A stretch of 30,034 bases of DNA from Lachnospiraceae bacterium (GCA_009787745.1 WQST01000001.1:8071-38104); one strand, 5' to 3'. Shown: positions 15,971 to 23,133, counted from the first letter of the stretch. Numbers and translations are program-made. Notes: generated by a model from the letters alone, not told the origin.

Positions 15971-16246
15971 TTATTTGTCATAATAATGTTCTTTGCATGC
16001 CATAATTTCTATTGCCTTAATTTTATTAATCTCTGCTAACTTAAATATAAATCTATTCTTGCAATCTATCTCTGCACTCCACCAATCACTTAATTGGTGC
16101 TTTAATGGTTCGGGTTTACCAATACAGTTATAGCCATTTCTTTCTATATCTTTAATAATTGCATTAATTCGTTTCAGTGTTTTCCTATCTTGATTTTGCC
16201 AATAGGTGTATTCCTCCCATGCTCTCTCATGCCATGCTTTAATCAT
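15971..16246 (-). CDS. yoeB: YoeB-family mRNA interferase toxin
   Basis: 91 residues from the ATG at 16246. The pattern AWHERAWEEYTYWQNQDRKT, then KRINAIIKDIERNGY, GKPEPLKHQLSDWWS, NRFIF and CKEHYYDK follows the Txe/YoeB family throughout. Residues matching the E. coli YoeB catalytic set are present: the Glu in KPEPLKH, the Arg in NRFIF, and the His-Tyr near the C-terminus. YoeB cleaves mRNA at the ribosomal A site when freed from its antitoxin. I chose the ATG that overlaps the antitoxin stop by 8 nt and has GAGG 9 nt upstream; a TTG five codons earlier would extend the overlap. Its location between two flagellin genes is unusual. Confidence 0.9.
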   Translation of the reverse strand: MIKAWHERAWEEYTYWQNQDRKTLKRINAIIKDIERNGYNCIGKPEPLKHQLSDWWSAEIDCKNRFIFKLAEINKIKAIEIMACKEHYYDK

Positions 16247-16514
16247 CTTCTGAAACCTCAATCAGCTCGTGTATTTCTACATTTATACCCTTTTCCATCT
16301 CACTAGCCCTTAATATCAACTCCGCTTTTGAAAGCTGATAATCACCGGATGGATATAAGCTTCTTAAATCTATATCAAAAGGAATCCTTCTCTCTCTTAG
16401 TGCTTGCTTTATGAAAACATTAAAGGCACTTGAAAATGTAAAACCTAATTCATCAAGAAAAATCTCAGCCTTTTCTTTTAGTTCATCATCCATCCTAATA
16501 TTAACTTGAGCCAT
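16239..16514 (-). CDS. RelB/DinJ-family antitoxin
   Basis: 91 residues from the ATG at 16514, which has a strong GGAGG site; a TTG seven codons earlier is less likely. The N-terminus AQVNIRMDDELKEKAEIFLDELG followed by FTFSSAFNVFIKQALRERRIPFD is the ribbon-helix-helix DNA-binding region typical of RelB/DinJ antitoxins. The acidic C-terminal tail (to EVSEDD) would wrap and neutralise the toxin encoded next. In this family the antitoxin, with or without toxin, represses its own promoter; an AT-rich, partly symmetrical promoter region lies just upstream. The pair overlaps by 8 nt, a common arrangement that keeps the antitoxin translated first. Confidence 0.88.
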   Translation of the reverse strand: MAQVNIRMDDELKEKAEIFLDELGFTFSSAFNVFIKQALRERRIPFDIDLRSLYPSGDYQLSKAELILRASEMEKGINVEIHELIEVSEDD

Positions 16515-16537
16515 AACCCCCTCCTTCTTTAGCAAAA

Positions 16538-16565
16538 TGTATATAATACTACTATTTTATATCAA
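16538..16565 (-). promoter_or_regulatory. Sigma-A-like promoter of the toxin-antitoxin pair
   Basis: TTGATA (16565-16560), 16-nt spacer, TATACA (16543-16538) on the minus strand, about 24 nt before the antitoxin ATG. TATTAT just upstream is an alternative -10. It is not of the sigma-28 type, so the pair is probably expressed independently of the flagellins on either side. Confidence 0.5.
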
Positions 16566-16642
16566 AAGCTATTTAAAATCAAGATGAAAATTTGTTTATC
16601 TATATCCCTTTACCAAATGTGGGAACGTCTTTTTGCGCGGTA

Positions 16643-16678
16643 TATGAAAAGGAGCTGAACCAGTCAGCTCCCATTCAT
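16643..16678 (-). terminator. Terminator-like hairpin after flagellin copy A
   Basis: GGAGCTGA (16651-16658) pairs perfectly with TCAGCTCC (16664-16671) around a 5-nt loop, and flanking TATGAA/TTCATA extends the stem. The following minus-strand sequence has only a short T run (TTTTC), so termination may be partial. It lies about 40 nt past the flagellin stop. Confidence 0.65.
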
Positions 16679-16719
16679 AAAGATCTTTAATTCTCTTAGT
16701 AGTTTTCTTACAGTGTCTC

Positions 16720-17601
16720 TTATAACAGTGACAGTACGCCTTGATTAGCCTGATTAGCTTGTGCCAACATTGCCTGACCTGCTTGTGCCAAGATGTTGTT
16801 ATTAGCGAACTTAACCATCTCTGTAGCCATATCGGTATCACGAACGGCTGATTCAGCAGCGGTGGTGTTCTCAACAACGTTCTTAAGGTTAGCAACAGTG
16901 TGCTCTAAGCGGTTCTGGACAGCACCCATGTCGGAGCGCATCGTTGATACGGCTTTAAGAGCAGCTTTGATGTTGGAAACGGTGCCTTTGATTCTGTCAT
17001 AGTCAGGTGCGCCGGGAATGGTGCTGCTTGTGCTTGACGATGTTACATCTAATGTACCTGATGTTGAATTGTAATCGCCTGCGGCTGCAGTAATAGATGT
17101 CCAGTTCATGTTCGTAATGGTAATTCTAATCTGGTTAGCGTCAGCAACTTCTGCACCTACCTGGATTCTCTTACCTTCCGAGAACTCACCATTGAGCAAC
17201 ATCTGTTCATTGAAGGTTGTGGTTTCAGAAACACGGTCAATCTCATTTTTCAAGGCATTAAGCTCTGATTGGATGAATTGACGATCTGTTGACTGTAATG
17301 TTTCATTACCGGCTTTGATTGCAAGTTCGTTCATACGTTGAAGCATGTCGTGAACTTCTCCTAAAGCACCTTCTGCTGTCTGTAAGCAACTAATTCCGTC
17401 TTGAGCGTTGGATGTAGCTTGGGTAAGACCACGGATCTGGCGTCTCATTTTTTCTGAGATAGCGAGTCCTGCAGCGTCGTCGGCAGCGCGGTTAATTTTA
17501 TAACCGGATGATAATTTCTCTGTTGACTTAGCTTGTGAAATCTGTGTTGCACCAAGCATCCTGTTTGAGTTCATTGCTGTAAGATTGTGTTGTACTACCA
17601 T
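16720..17601 (-). CDS. hag: Flagellin, copy A
   Basis: 293 residues, the same length as copy B at 14702-15583. The N-terminal and C-terminal D0/D1 regions are nearly identical between the two. Differences cluster at residues 18-21 and in the Ser/Thr-rich segment at about 175-212 (SSSTSSTIPG here), a plausible O-glycan acceptor. With no D2/D3 domains, the exposed surface is tiny, so glycans may form most of it (inference). It has its own sigma-28 promoter, a leader of about 75 nt with two GGA-loop hairpins, a strong AAGGAGG site and a 3' hairpin. A nearby CgeB-like transferase gene lies just upstream. Whether both copies are co-polymerised or used alternately cannot be told from sequence. Confidence 0.97.
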   Translation of the reverse strand: MVVQHNLTAMNSNRMLGATQISQAKSTEKLSSGYKINRAADDAAGLAISEKMRRQIRGLTQATSNAQDGISCLQTAEGALGEVHDMLQRMNELAIKAGNETLQSTDRQFIQSELNALKNEIDRVSETTTFNEQMLLNGEFSEGKRIQVGAEVADANQIRITITNMNWTSITAAAGDYNSTSGTLDVTSSSTSSTIPGAPDYDRIKGTVSNIKAALKAVSTMRSDMGAVQNRLEHTVANLKNVVENTTAAESAVRDTDMATEMVKFANNNILAQAGQAMLAQANQANQGVLSLL

Positions 17602-17604
17602 AAT

Positions 17605-17624
17605 ATTATTCCTCCTTGAATAAT
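17605..17624 (-). promoter_or_regulatory. Hairpin presenting the flagellin copy A ribosome site in its loop (candidate CsrA site)
   Basis: ATTATTC and GAATAAT form a perfect 7-bp stem with loop AAGGAG, which is the ribosome-binding sequence of the gene starting at 17601. A GGA in a loop that is also the ribosome site corresponds to binding site 1 of the Bacillus subtilis hag leader. Confidence 0.65.
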
Positions 17625-17646
17625 TTTTCCGGTCTAGCCGGTTGTT

Positions 17647-17660
17647 CCGCTTCCATGCGG
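17647..17660 (-). promoter_or_regulatory. GGA-loop hairpin in the flagellin copy A leader (candidate second CsrA site)
   Basis: CCGC-ATGGAA-GCGG on the minus strand, about 35 nt upstream of the ribosome-site hairpin. A further CCGG/CCGG hairpin lies between the two. Paired upstream and ribosome-site GGA hairpins mirror the two-site CsrA target of B. subtilis hag. Confidence 0.6.
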
Positions 17661-17683
17661 TATATTTGGTTGATGTAATGATT

Positions 17684-17710
17684 ATATCGGATAACTATTA
17701 CAAAAGTTAA
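17684..17710 (-). promoter_or_regulatory. Sigma-28 promoter of flagellin copy A
   Basis: TCCGATAT (17691-17684) with TTAA (17710-17707) 15 nt upstream. The -10 is identical to those of flgM, flaG and flagellin copy B; the -35 is one base from TAAA. It sits in the 160-bp gap after the CgeB-like gene. Confidence 0.75.
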
Positions 17711-17761
17711 CCCCTTTACGTGAATATTTTGTAAATATTATGTGAACAATTTGTGAACACC

Positions 17762-18916
17762 CTAAACGAAATTCTCAAAATCTTCATTAATAATATTAAT
17801 CAGCCGATTCTTCCATTCTGAATTTCCGGCGCTTAAGCACCCTGCGGCAGCGATTTGCTGCGCGATATCATCATTAGCTAAGAGGTATTTAATATCTTCC
17901 GCCAATCCTTGCAAATCACCATAATCAAAAAAGACGATATCCTTGCCGTGGGTAAATTTTTCTTCCAGATATTTACTTCTATCTGAAATGCATATAGCTT
18001 CATTAAGCATTGCGATATAAATCCGTTCATGAGAACCATCCTTAAACCATGGCATAAAATTCAAAACAAGCTTTGAATTGCAAACTAAATCGACACATTC
18101 CTGTGAAGATACTCTTTTATGTATACTTATATTCGTATAATGCTTTTTCTCTATTTCATCCCATTGCTCGCCATATATCTCAACGCGAATACCATTTTCC
18201 GCCAAAACTCTTATGGCATCTAATTTATACCATCTTCTGATAGTCCTTTCCATCGTGCAATGCAGATTAAATATTATTTCAACCAGTTTATCTTCATTCG
18301 GAAAGATCTGTTTCTCTTCCAAATATAATCGTATTGCATCAGCCACTTCCAGCGAATGATTGTGGTAAAGCTTTTCATAAACATAAATATATAATTCCCG
18401 GCCATTCTCAGGAAGATATTTAATTAAAGGATATTCTTCGATATCAGCCTGACATGAACCGATATATAAGACATCTATTTCCCTCTTATTATAAGGAATA
18501 TGTACGTGATTGTTCTTTTTTCCGCCATGGGGTAAAAAATGGACATTCTTAACTTGCGGAAAATATTTGCCGATAAAATTTTTGTGGCTTTTGTCTACTG
18601 TAATTACACTCATATTCGGAAGTGGTTTTTCTAGATATTTCATGAAAGAAATCGGATGATCCACCATAATATTATATAGCTTAACTCCTTTTGCTTCCCA
18701 CAAATTAACTCCGTCAGGGCAAGTCAATGTAATATCGGCATTATTAAAACAAACAACGATCGTGTCCTTATCAGCCCTTTCAATCGCCGTTTGGACATCT
18801 CGTTTATAAGTGTCAGCTTTAACATCAAGAATAAGCATGTCGAAACCCGAAAGTTCCGCCATGCAATCAGTAAAATAATCCAAAGTCTCCAAGTAGCCTT
18901 TAAAAAAAATCAACAT
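17762..18916 (-). CDS. CgeB-like glycosyltransferase at the end of the fliD-fliS operon
   Basis: 384 residues, paralogous to 4760-5917. Shared motifs in order: MLIFFKGYLETLDY, GVKLYNIMVDHPI, FLPHGG, REIDVLYIGSCQ, VEIYGEQWDEI, FMPWFKDGSHERIYIAMLNEA and KDIVFFDY. The C-terminal lobe fits Glyco_trans_1_2 (GT-B). It lies 19 nt after the FlgN/FliT-like gene and directly upstream of flagellin copy A, so it is probably made with the late flagellar proteins from the flaG promoter and may add a sugar to flagellin (inference). The ATG at 18916 has AAGGAAT about 11 nt upstream. Donor sugar unknown. Confidence 0.85.
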   Translation of the reverse strand: MLIFFKGYLETLDYFTDCMAELSGFDMLILDVKADTYKRDVQTAIERADKDTIVVCFNNADITLTCPDGVNLWEAKGVKLYNIMVDHPISFMKYLEKPLPNMSVITVDKSHKNFIGKYFPQVKNVHFLPHGGKKNNHVHIPYNKREIDVLYIGSCQADIEEYPLIKYLPENGRELYIYVYEKLYHNHSLEVADAIRLYLEEKQIFPNEDKLVEIIFNLHCTMERTIRRWYKLDAIRVLAENGIRVEIYGEQWDEIEKKHYTNISIHKRVSSQECVDLVCNSKLVLNFMPWFKDGSHERIYIAMLNEAICISDRSKYLEEKFTHGKDIVFFDYGDLQGLAEDIKYLLANDDIAQQIAAAGCLSAGNSEWKNRLINIINEDFENFV

Positions 18917-18935
18917 TAAGAATTAATTCCTTATT

Positions 18936-19403
18936 CTACTTCTTTTTGTCCATAAATCGCGGCGCGACGTCATGATGAGTCATTCTATTCATGAAATCAT
19001 AGGATGATTTCGCACGGATGCGGTCAGCCTGAATACTTTCGTGGCTTTTCTTGAAGTAGTTTTCAACCAACGTTTTATTCCTGGCTTCATGAGCCTGAAT
19101 AGAAACGCTTAATTCCGTTATCTCGGAAATTAATGATTTAAAAGCTTCTATCTGAACCTTGTATTGATCACGGTTAGAAAGAAACGCGTCTTTAATCCGA
19201 TCATAGACACTTTCAAAACCTTGGTCGAGCTTATTTAGTTCATCGATTAATGCGCTTTTTTTGTCAACGATAGCTTCGAAATCGTCAAAAGAAACCGACG
19301 TGGTTTTCAAACTGTTTTCCTGATTATTATTCTCTTCTTCAATTTGAATCAAGATACCCTTTTTCTTTATCAAGCTATCCTCAAGAATCTTAAGTTCAAT
19401 CAC
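18936..19403 (-). CDS. FlgN/FliT-like flagellar export chaperone candidate
   Basis: 155 residues, almost all helical, with charged heptad-like stretches. The pattern VDKKSALIDELNKLDQGFESVYDRI (about residues 47-71) followed by a second long helix resembles the FlgN/FliT chaperone fold, as does the position immediately after fliS. The C-terminus (SSYDFMNRMTH, then PRFMDKKK) is short and unstructured, as in FlgN-type proteins. Such chaperones keep FlgK/FlgL or FliD soluble and guide them to the export gate. The true flgN of the hook-associated proteins is at 29019-29537, so this copy may serve FliD (FliT role). Sequence similarity is weak, so the assignment is by size, helices and context. Confidence 0.6.
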   Translation of the reverse strand: MIELKILEDSLIKKKGILIQIEEENNNQENSLKTTSVSFDDFEAIVDKKSALIDELNKLDQGFESVYDRIKDAFLSNRDQYKVQIEAFKSLISEITELSVSIQAHEARNKTLVENYFKKSHESIQADRIRAKSSYDFMNRMTHHDVAPRFMDKKK

Positions 19404-19453
19404 TGACGACCCCTTTCTGTACCGAAATATAAAAAAATGAAGTTACCTACAGG

Positions 19454-19825
19454 TTATCGGGTTTGTTTCATAACCTCTTTCCATGTATCACGCATAGATC
19501 TAAGATGTGTAACCACCTCCGCCATAATCTCCTGATCTTTCTGCATATTAGCATCCAGAAGACGGCCTTGAAGATATGCATAGACACGGTCAAAATCTTC
19601 CGCGACGGAGTACTTCATATCAAGCGTAGCGCGGAAATTATCGACTATTCGCTGAACTTTTATAATGTTGGTATGCGCTTTTGAGATATCCTTTTGCTCT
19701 ATCGCGAGAATCGCAATGTTGCCAAATTTGATAGCTCCTTCGTATAACATTAATACTAACTCAGCCGGCGAAGCGGTTAGAATTTTTGAATTATTATACT
19801 GAGCATATGCATTCATCATTGCCAT
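19454..19825 (-). CDS. fliS: Flagellin export chaperone FliS
   Basis: 123 residues from the ATG at 19825, chosen because GAGGAG lies about 7 nt upstream and the N-terminus MAMMNAYAQYNNSKILTASP is the usual one; the frame is open eight codons further. The segment SPAELVLMLYEGAIKFGNIA is the FliS signature, followed by the helices of a four-helix bundle (KVQRIVDNFRATLD, VYAYLQGRLLDAN). FliS binds the C-terminal D0 part of flagellin in the cytoplasm, prevents early polymerisation and delivers it to the export gate; in B. subtilis it also helps flagellin bind FliW. It follows fliD across a 116-nt gap containing a strong hairpin. Confidence 0.95.
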   Translation of the reverse strand: MAMMNAYAQYNNSKILTASPAELVLMLYEGAIKFGNIAILAIEQKDISKAHTNIIKVQRIVDNFRATLDMKYSVAEDFDRVYAYLQGRLLDANMQKDQEIMAEVVTHLRSMRDTWKEVMKQTR

Positions 19826-19857
19826 TTTATGTCTCCTCATCCTTGACATCGTATTAT

Positions 19858-19925
19858 GCCGTTGACACGGACGGCTATTATATAAACATACCTGTGTCAG
19901 GACGATACCGCCCGTCCTGACACAG
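19858..19925 (-). repeat. Two adjacent hairpins between fliD and fliS
   Basis: CTGTGTCAGGACG (19892-19904) and CGTCCTGACACAG (19913-19925) form a perfect 13-bp stem with an 8-nt loop. A smaller GCCGT/ACGGC hairpin lies at 19858-19875, and its TGACAC could compete with the first arm. No T-tract follows, so this is probably not a simple terminator. Possible roles are partial termination, RNase stop or processing that sets the fliD:fliS ratio. Confidence 0.7.
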
Positions 19926-19941
19926 TTTAAGCTTTATGTTA

Positions 19942-22143
19942 CTAATTCGCCTGGAATCCCATTAGCCCGGCGAGGGCATTCTGGCTTGACTGCATCTTCG
20001 CCATCGCGACTTCCATTGCGGAGAATTGCTTATAGTACTTGTCTTCAAGTTTTGTCAGTTTCTGTTCTTGCCTTGAAATTAAGTTAGTGAAATTATCATA
20101 TTCTTTCTTAAGCTGCTTATCATTATAGATCGTATTGATACTTTTAAAGTCGCCGCGGCTCATTAATGACTTATCCATTGCCGCATATAAATTCCTTGAT
20201 AGGCCACTGAAGAAATCCGAAACGGTTTTGGGGTCATTGGCAATCATTTCTCTTAATTTATCGGTTTTTCCTGATGTATGGATACTGTCAGGATCGCCGT
20301 CGATCCAATATGCATTCTTTTCATTAGCGGCTGATGCAAAAAAACTTAGGGCTTCAATGCCAAAATTATTTAAGTACATATTCTTGCCGTTTACCATTAC
20401 ACCTGCGGACATCGCTTGTTTCATTGCACCTGATATACCGCTAAGCGAGTCGTCACGGCGGAGAACGGAGTCCTTTATTTTCTTCTCCCAATCCGCTATT
20501 TCACGTTCGCTCATAGCATCTTTTTCTTCATCGGTCAAAGGTTTGAAATCTCTAGCTGATTCCGCATTGTATAAGCGATCCATTTCGTTAATCAAAGCAT
20601 TGTATTCTTTGATGAAATTCTTAATAACATCATAGATTCCCGATGTATCGTCTTCGGTCGTAATCGTGATAATTTCACCCGGTTCGGTTTTCTGGGTCGC
20701 ATTAATAGTTAAGCCGTTGATATTAAAGGTGTTCGTACTGTTGGTGAATTTCGCGCCGTTCAGTAATATTTCTGCATCTTCACCATAAACACGTGCCGCG
20801 CCGTTTTGACCAATCTGATTTCCTGTATAGCCGACTGCATGTGAAGCAAAATTAATATCCGCATCAATTTTCGCTTCGGCGGCTGTCCGACGTGCGGCGG
20901 TATCATCTTTTACTGTTTCCGCCGCATCCTTAACTCCGCTTAAGCGGGTTTCTTCATCCACCGCGGCGCCATAAACCGTTTTATTGAAATTATCATAGCC
21001 TGTATCGGCAATCTCTTTGTTCTTATTAGATAAATCTTTTAACAGATCTTCTTTTTCCCCTAAAAGAACATCCCTTTGCTCTTCAAGCGTAGCTTTGGCT
21101 GTCGGGTCACTTTCATTCTCAATATCATCATTTAAACCGTCAATTAATAATTGCTTCGCATTAATGCTTGACTGAATGGTATCGCGGTCGCTTTTCATCC
21201 CGTCGGTTAATAATTCCATCCGCTCCACGATTGCAAGGTCTGTTGCTACCGTAAGATCGAAACCGCTGTCATTTGCAGACAACCAGTCCTTATAAGCGCC
21301 AATTTTGTCTTCGATAAACTTGCTGTGTGTATTTAACGCTTTCTCAGCTGCGTTATAGGCATCTGTATCCGTTTTTAAACGTTTAGCCATCTCTGCATCA
21401 AGCAACTTTTTATAGTCGTCTGTAAAAGTAACTCCATCCGTTTCGAACTTCTTCGTATCCGCCAGTTCCCGATAATCATCCTCTTCAAAAACATTGATAC
21501 CAAGGGCGCTTAGTGCTGAAAAGCCGTTTTCATTATCCGCAACAAGACTGAAATCACCTGCTGCGCCCATCTTTTGCGAACTGACGAAAAGACGTCCGTT
21601 AGTCGTGTCGAAATTAGCGTTTAGCCCAAGGCCTTTGAATTGATTGACAATGTCTTGCACCCTTGTATCGGCATTCAACTTAACTTGTTGCTCCCTGCCG
21701 CCTGTTTTTACGGTAAAACTCGTTTCACCGCTATCAAGACCGGCAAAATCAAGGATTTCCGAAAGCTTGGTATTGGCTCCGACGGCTTTCCCGTCTAATT
21801 TCGTAATTTTCGCCCCTGTCAGAATGCCCGATGTTGCCAGCTTGCTTATTTCTAGGTTCTGTACACCTTTCGCCGCGGTGTCGCCTGTAACGACGCTTAC
21901 CTTGGAATTATTGGAAACTTTACTGGTCTTTTTCGTATAGGCATCTGAAAAACGCATGTTATTTAACATGCCATGAAGTTTAAGCGCTCTGCTGTTTAAA
22001 TCTTTCCAAGCATCCTGTTTCCATTGAAGCGATGTTTGGTTTCTTTTTAAATTATCGACCTTCGTTTTTTGGCCGCGTACTAACTCTTGAATAATCCGAT
22101 CCGTATCCAAACCGGAATTCATACCTGTCATCCTGATTGGCAT
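19942..22143 (-). CDS. fliD: Filament cap protein FliD, with a large helical insertion
   Basis: 733 residues, against roughly 450-500 in Bacillus. The start (MPIRMTGMNSGLDTDRIIQ) and N-terminal helix belong to FliD_N. The C-terminal part (from about residue 445, with GAKFTNSTNTFNINGLTI and later FKSINTIYNDKQLKKEYDNF) belongs to FliD_C, ending in a coiled coil (KLEDKYYKQFSAMEVAMAKM). Between them, about residues 222-440, lies an acidic, largely helical segment with coiled-coil character (for example LNDDIENESDPTAKATLEEQ) that I do not see in ordinary FliD. FliD caps the filament tip and places exported flagellin. The operon with flaG, fliS and a chaperone is typical. The ATG at 22143 follows a GGAGAG site. 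Confidence 0.95.
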   Translation of the reverse strand: MPIRMTGMNSGLDTDRIIQELVRGQKTKVDNLKRNQTSLQWKQDAWKDLNSRALKLHGMLNNMRFSDAYTKKTSKVSNNSKVSVVTGDTAAKGVQNLEISKLATSGILTGAKITKLDGKAVGANTKLSEILDFAGLDSGETSFTVKTGGREQQVKLNADTRVQDIVNQFKGLGLNANFDTTNGRLFVSSQKMGAAGDFSLVADNENGFSALSALGINVFEEDDYRELADTKKFETDGVTFTDDYKKLLDAEMAKRLKTDTDAYNAAEKALNTHSKFIEDKIGAYKDWLSANDSGFDLTVATDLAIVERMELLTDGMKSDRDTIQSSINAKQLLIDGLNDDIENESDPTAKATLEEQRDVLLGEKEDLLKDLSNKNKEIADTGYDNFNKTVYGAAVDEETRLSGVKDAAETVKDDTAARRTAAEAKIDADINFASHAVGYTGNQIGQNGAARVYGEDAEILLNGAKFTNSTNTFNINGLTINATQKTEPGEIITITTEDDTSGIYDVIKNFIKEYNALINEMDRLYNAESARDFKPLTDEEKDAMSEREIADWEKKIKDSVLRRDDSLSGISGAMKQAMSAGVMVNGKNMYLNNFGIEALSFFASAANEKNAYWIDGDPDSIHTSGKTDKLREMIANDPKTVSDFFSGLSRNLYAAMDKSLMSRGDFKSINTIYNDKQLKKEYDNFTNLISRQEQKLTKLEDKYYKQFSAMEVAMAKMQSSQNALAGLMGFQAN

Positions 22144-22174
22144 AGTTCTCTCCTTTTCCCAATAATCTTTATGA

Positions 22175-22600
22175 TTAAAGCTTTTCGTCTACTAATAAGC
22201 CGGCAATTTCCCATACTTTGGTAATCATATCCAAGGTTTTCTCCGGCGGAAGTTCTTTGATCAGTTCCTTCGTATCCTTATCAACAATCTTGATAGTGAT
22301 TCGGCTAGTCTTTTCATGAATGCCAAAAACAGCCTCCGAATGAGACATGTTTTTATTCAGCTGTTCTACTGCTTTTTTTACTTGATCAGTAGTTGGCTGT
22401 TGATTTTCCTGATCTTTTGAACGTCCTTGTTCATTACTCTGGTCTCTGCCTTCGATCTTTGATACAGGCAACGTCGTACCATCAATATAATTCCCCTGCT
22501 CAACAGCTGCAGAAGTTTTTTCAACGGTAGGTGGCGTAACCGGTTTCTGGGCGGTCTGTGCCTGAACTGTCATAATCGATCCGATTGGTTCTAGTGCCAT
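22175..22600 (-). CDS. flaG: FlaG family protein
   Basis: 141 residues. The C-terminal 80 (from about residue 70: VKKAVEQLNKNMSHSEAVFGIHEKTSRI, then KIVDKDTKELIKELPPEKTLDMI) match FlaG (PF03646). The first half is a low-complexity, Gln/Thr-rich linker. FlaG is a small protein of the filament operon in many bacteria and affects filament length; its mechanism is not settled. It begins the flaG-fliD-fliS unit, 64 nt from a sigma-28 -10 element, with an ATGGAGGTG ribosome site whose CAC/GTG flanks could form a small GGA-loop hairpin. It lies 31 nt upstream of fliD, so the two are co-transcribed. Confidence 0.92.
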   Translation of the reverse strand: MALEPIGSIMTVQAQTAQKPVTPPTVEKTSAAVEQGNYIDGTTLPVSKIEGRDQSNEQGRSKDQENQQPTTDQVKKAVEQLNKNMSHSEAVFGIHEKTSRITIKIVDKDTKELIKELPPEKTLDMITKVWEIAGLLVDEKL

Positions 22601-22663
22601 TTCATCACCTCCATGTGTTTATCAATAAAAAAAGTTACAAAGAAATTAGCGTCTTTGGTATGT

Positions 22664-22690
22664 ATATCGGAATAAAAGACGAAAAACTTA
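22664..22690 (-). promoter_or_regulatory. Sigma-28 promoter of flaG-fliD-fliS
   Basis: TAAG (22690-22687), 15-nt spacer, TCCGATAT (22671-22664) on the minus strand, 64 nt before the flaG ATG. It lies immediately downstream of the terminator of the flgM-csrA operon, so the two transcription units abut. Confidence 0.8.
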
Positions 22691-22737
22691 GAGTAAAAAT
22701 AAAAAAATATAAAAAAGAACCGCCATTAAGCAGTTCT
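22691..22737 (-). terminator. Intrinsic terminator of the flgM-to-csrA operon
   Basis: On the minus strand AGAACTGC and GCGGTTCT (one T-G pair) form an 8-bp stem with loop TTAATG (22737-22716), followed by TTTTTTATATTTTTTT. It lies 13 nt after the 49-residue ORF. Confidence 0.85.
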
Positions 22738-22750
22738 GATTTATCTATGT

Positions 22751-22900
22751 CTAATTACTATCTTTTTTTTCTTTTGGAGCGATAATAACACCCTCGGCAT
22801 TTGCTAATCTTGCAATGCGTTCATAAGCTTCATCTAAAGTTTGAGATGTCTGCACGATGTCAGCAACTGCTACCAAAATTACCTTCGTTTCATATCCCAT
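22751..22900 (-). CDS. Small 49-residue protein of unknown function downstream of csrA
   Basis: I translated this directly. It starts with MGYETKVILVAVADIVQTSQ, continues TLDEAYERIARLANAEGVII and ends in a charged tail (APKEKKDSN). The ATG at 22900 has a perfect GGAGG site 6 nt upstream, and it sits 14 nt after csrA and just before the operon terminator, so it is probably a real gene. A short beta strand followed by a helix is likely. No family recognised; a link to flagellar or CsrA regulation is suggested only by position. Confidence 0.7.
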   Translation of the reverse strand: MGYETKVILVAVADIVQTSQTLDEAYERIARLANAEGVIIAPKEKKDSN

Positions 22901-22914
22901 ACTAACCTCCAATC

Positions 22915-23133
22915 TCAACCTAAAAGATTCTTAAGCGCTTCCATTCCTTCGGCACTGATGGCTTCCTTGTTCGCATTCTGGATATCGAGATAGACTTCTT
23001 TACGATATACAGGAATTTCTTTCGGCGCAGCAATGCCTATCTTTACCTGCTCGCCCCTGATATCTAATATCGTTACTTCGATATTATTATTTATCATAAT
23101 TGCTTCGTTCTTTTTACGCGATAAAGCTAACAT
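22915..23133 (-). CDS. csrA: Carbon storage regulator CsrA, RNA-binding translational repressor
   Basis: 72 residues, the normal size. The full CsrA core is visible: MLALSRKKNEAIMINNNIEVTILDIRGEQVKIGIAAPKEIPVYRKEVY, with the RNA-contacting first strand (LALSRKKNE) and the conserved R in VYRKEVY. CsrA dimers bind GGA in hairpin loops and block ribosome binding; in B. subtilis the main target is the flagellin mRNA. The ATG directly follows the fliW stop with no gap (TAAATG), the ribosome site (AAGGTGAG) being inside fliW, so synthesis is tightly coupled to its antagonist. The flagellin leaders here hold matching hairpins. The C-terminal tail (from about residue 50), which FliW contacts in B. 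subtilis, is present. Confidence 0.97.
   Translation of the reverse strand: MLALSRKKNEAIMINNNIEVTILDIRGEQVKIGIAAPKEIPVYRKEVYLDIQNANKEAISAEGMEALKNLLG

Noticed and set aside
18936..19403. Naming this gene fliT outright
   Set aside because: Size, helices and position fit, but sequence motifs are too weak to separate FliT from a second FlgN-type chaperone.
20135..20635. 166-residue plus-strand open frame opposite fliD
   Set aside because: It is antisense to a well-supported gene, lacks a ribosome site and shows no recognisable protein pattern.
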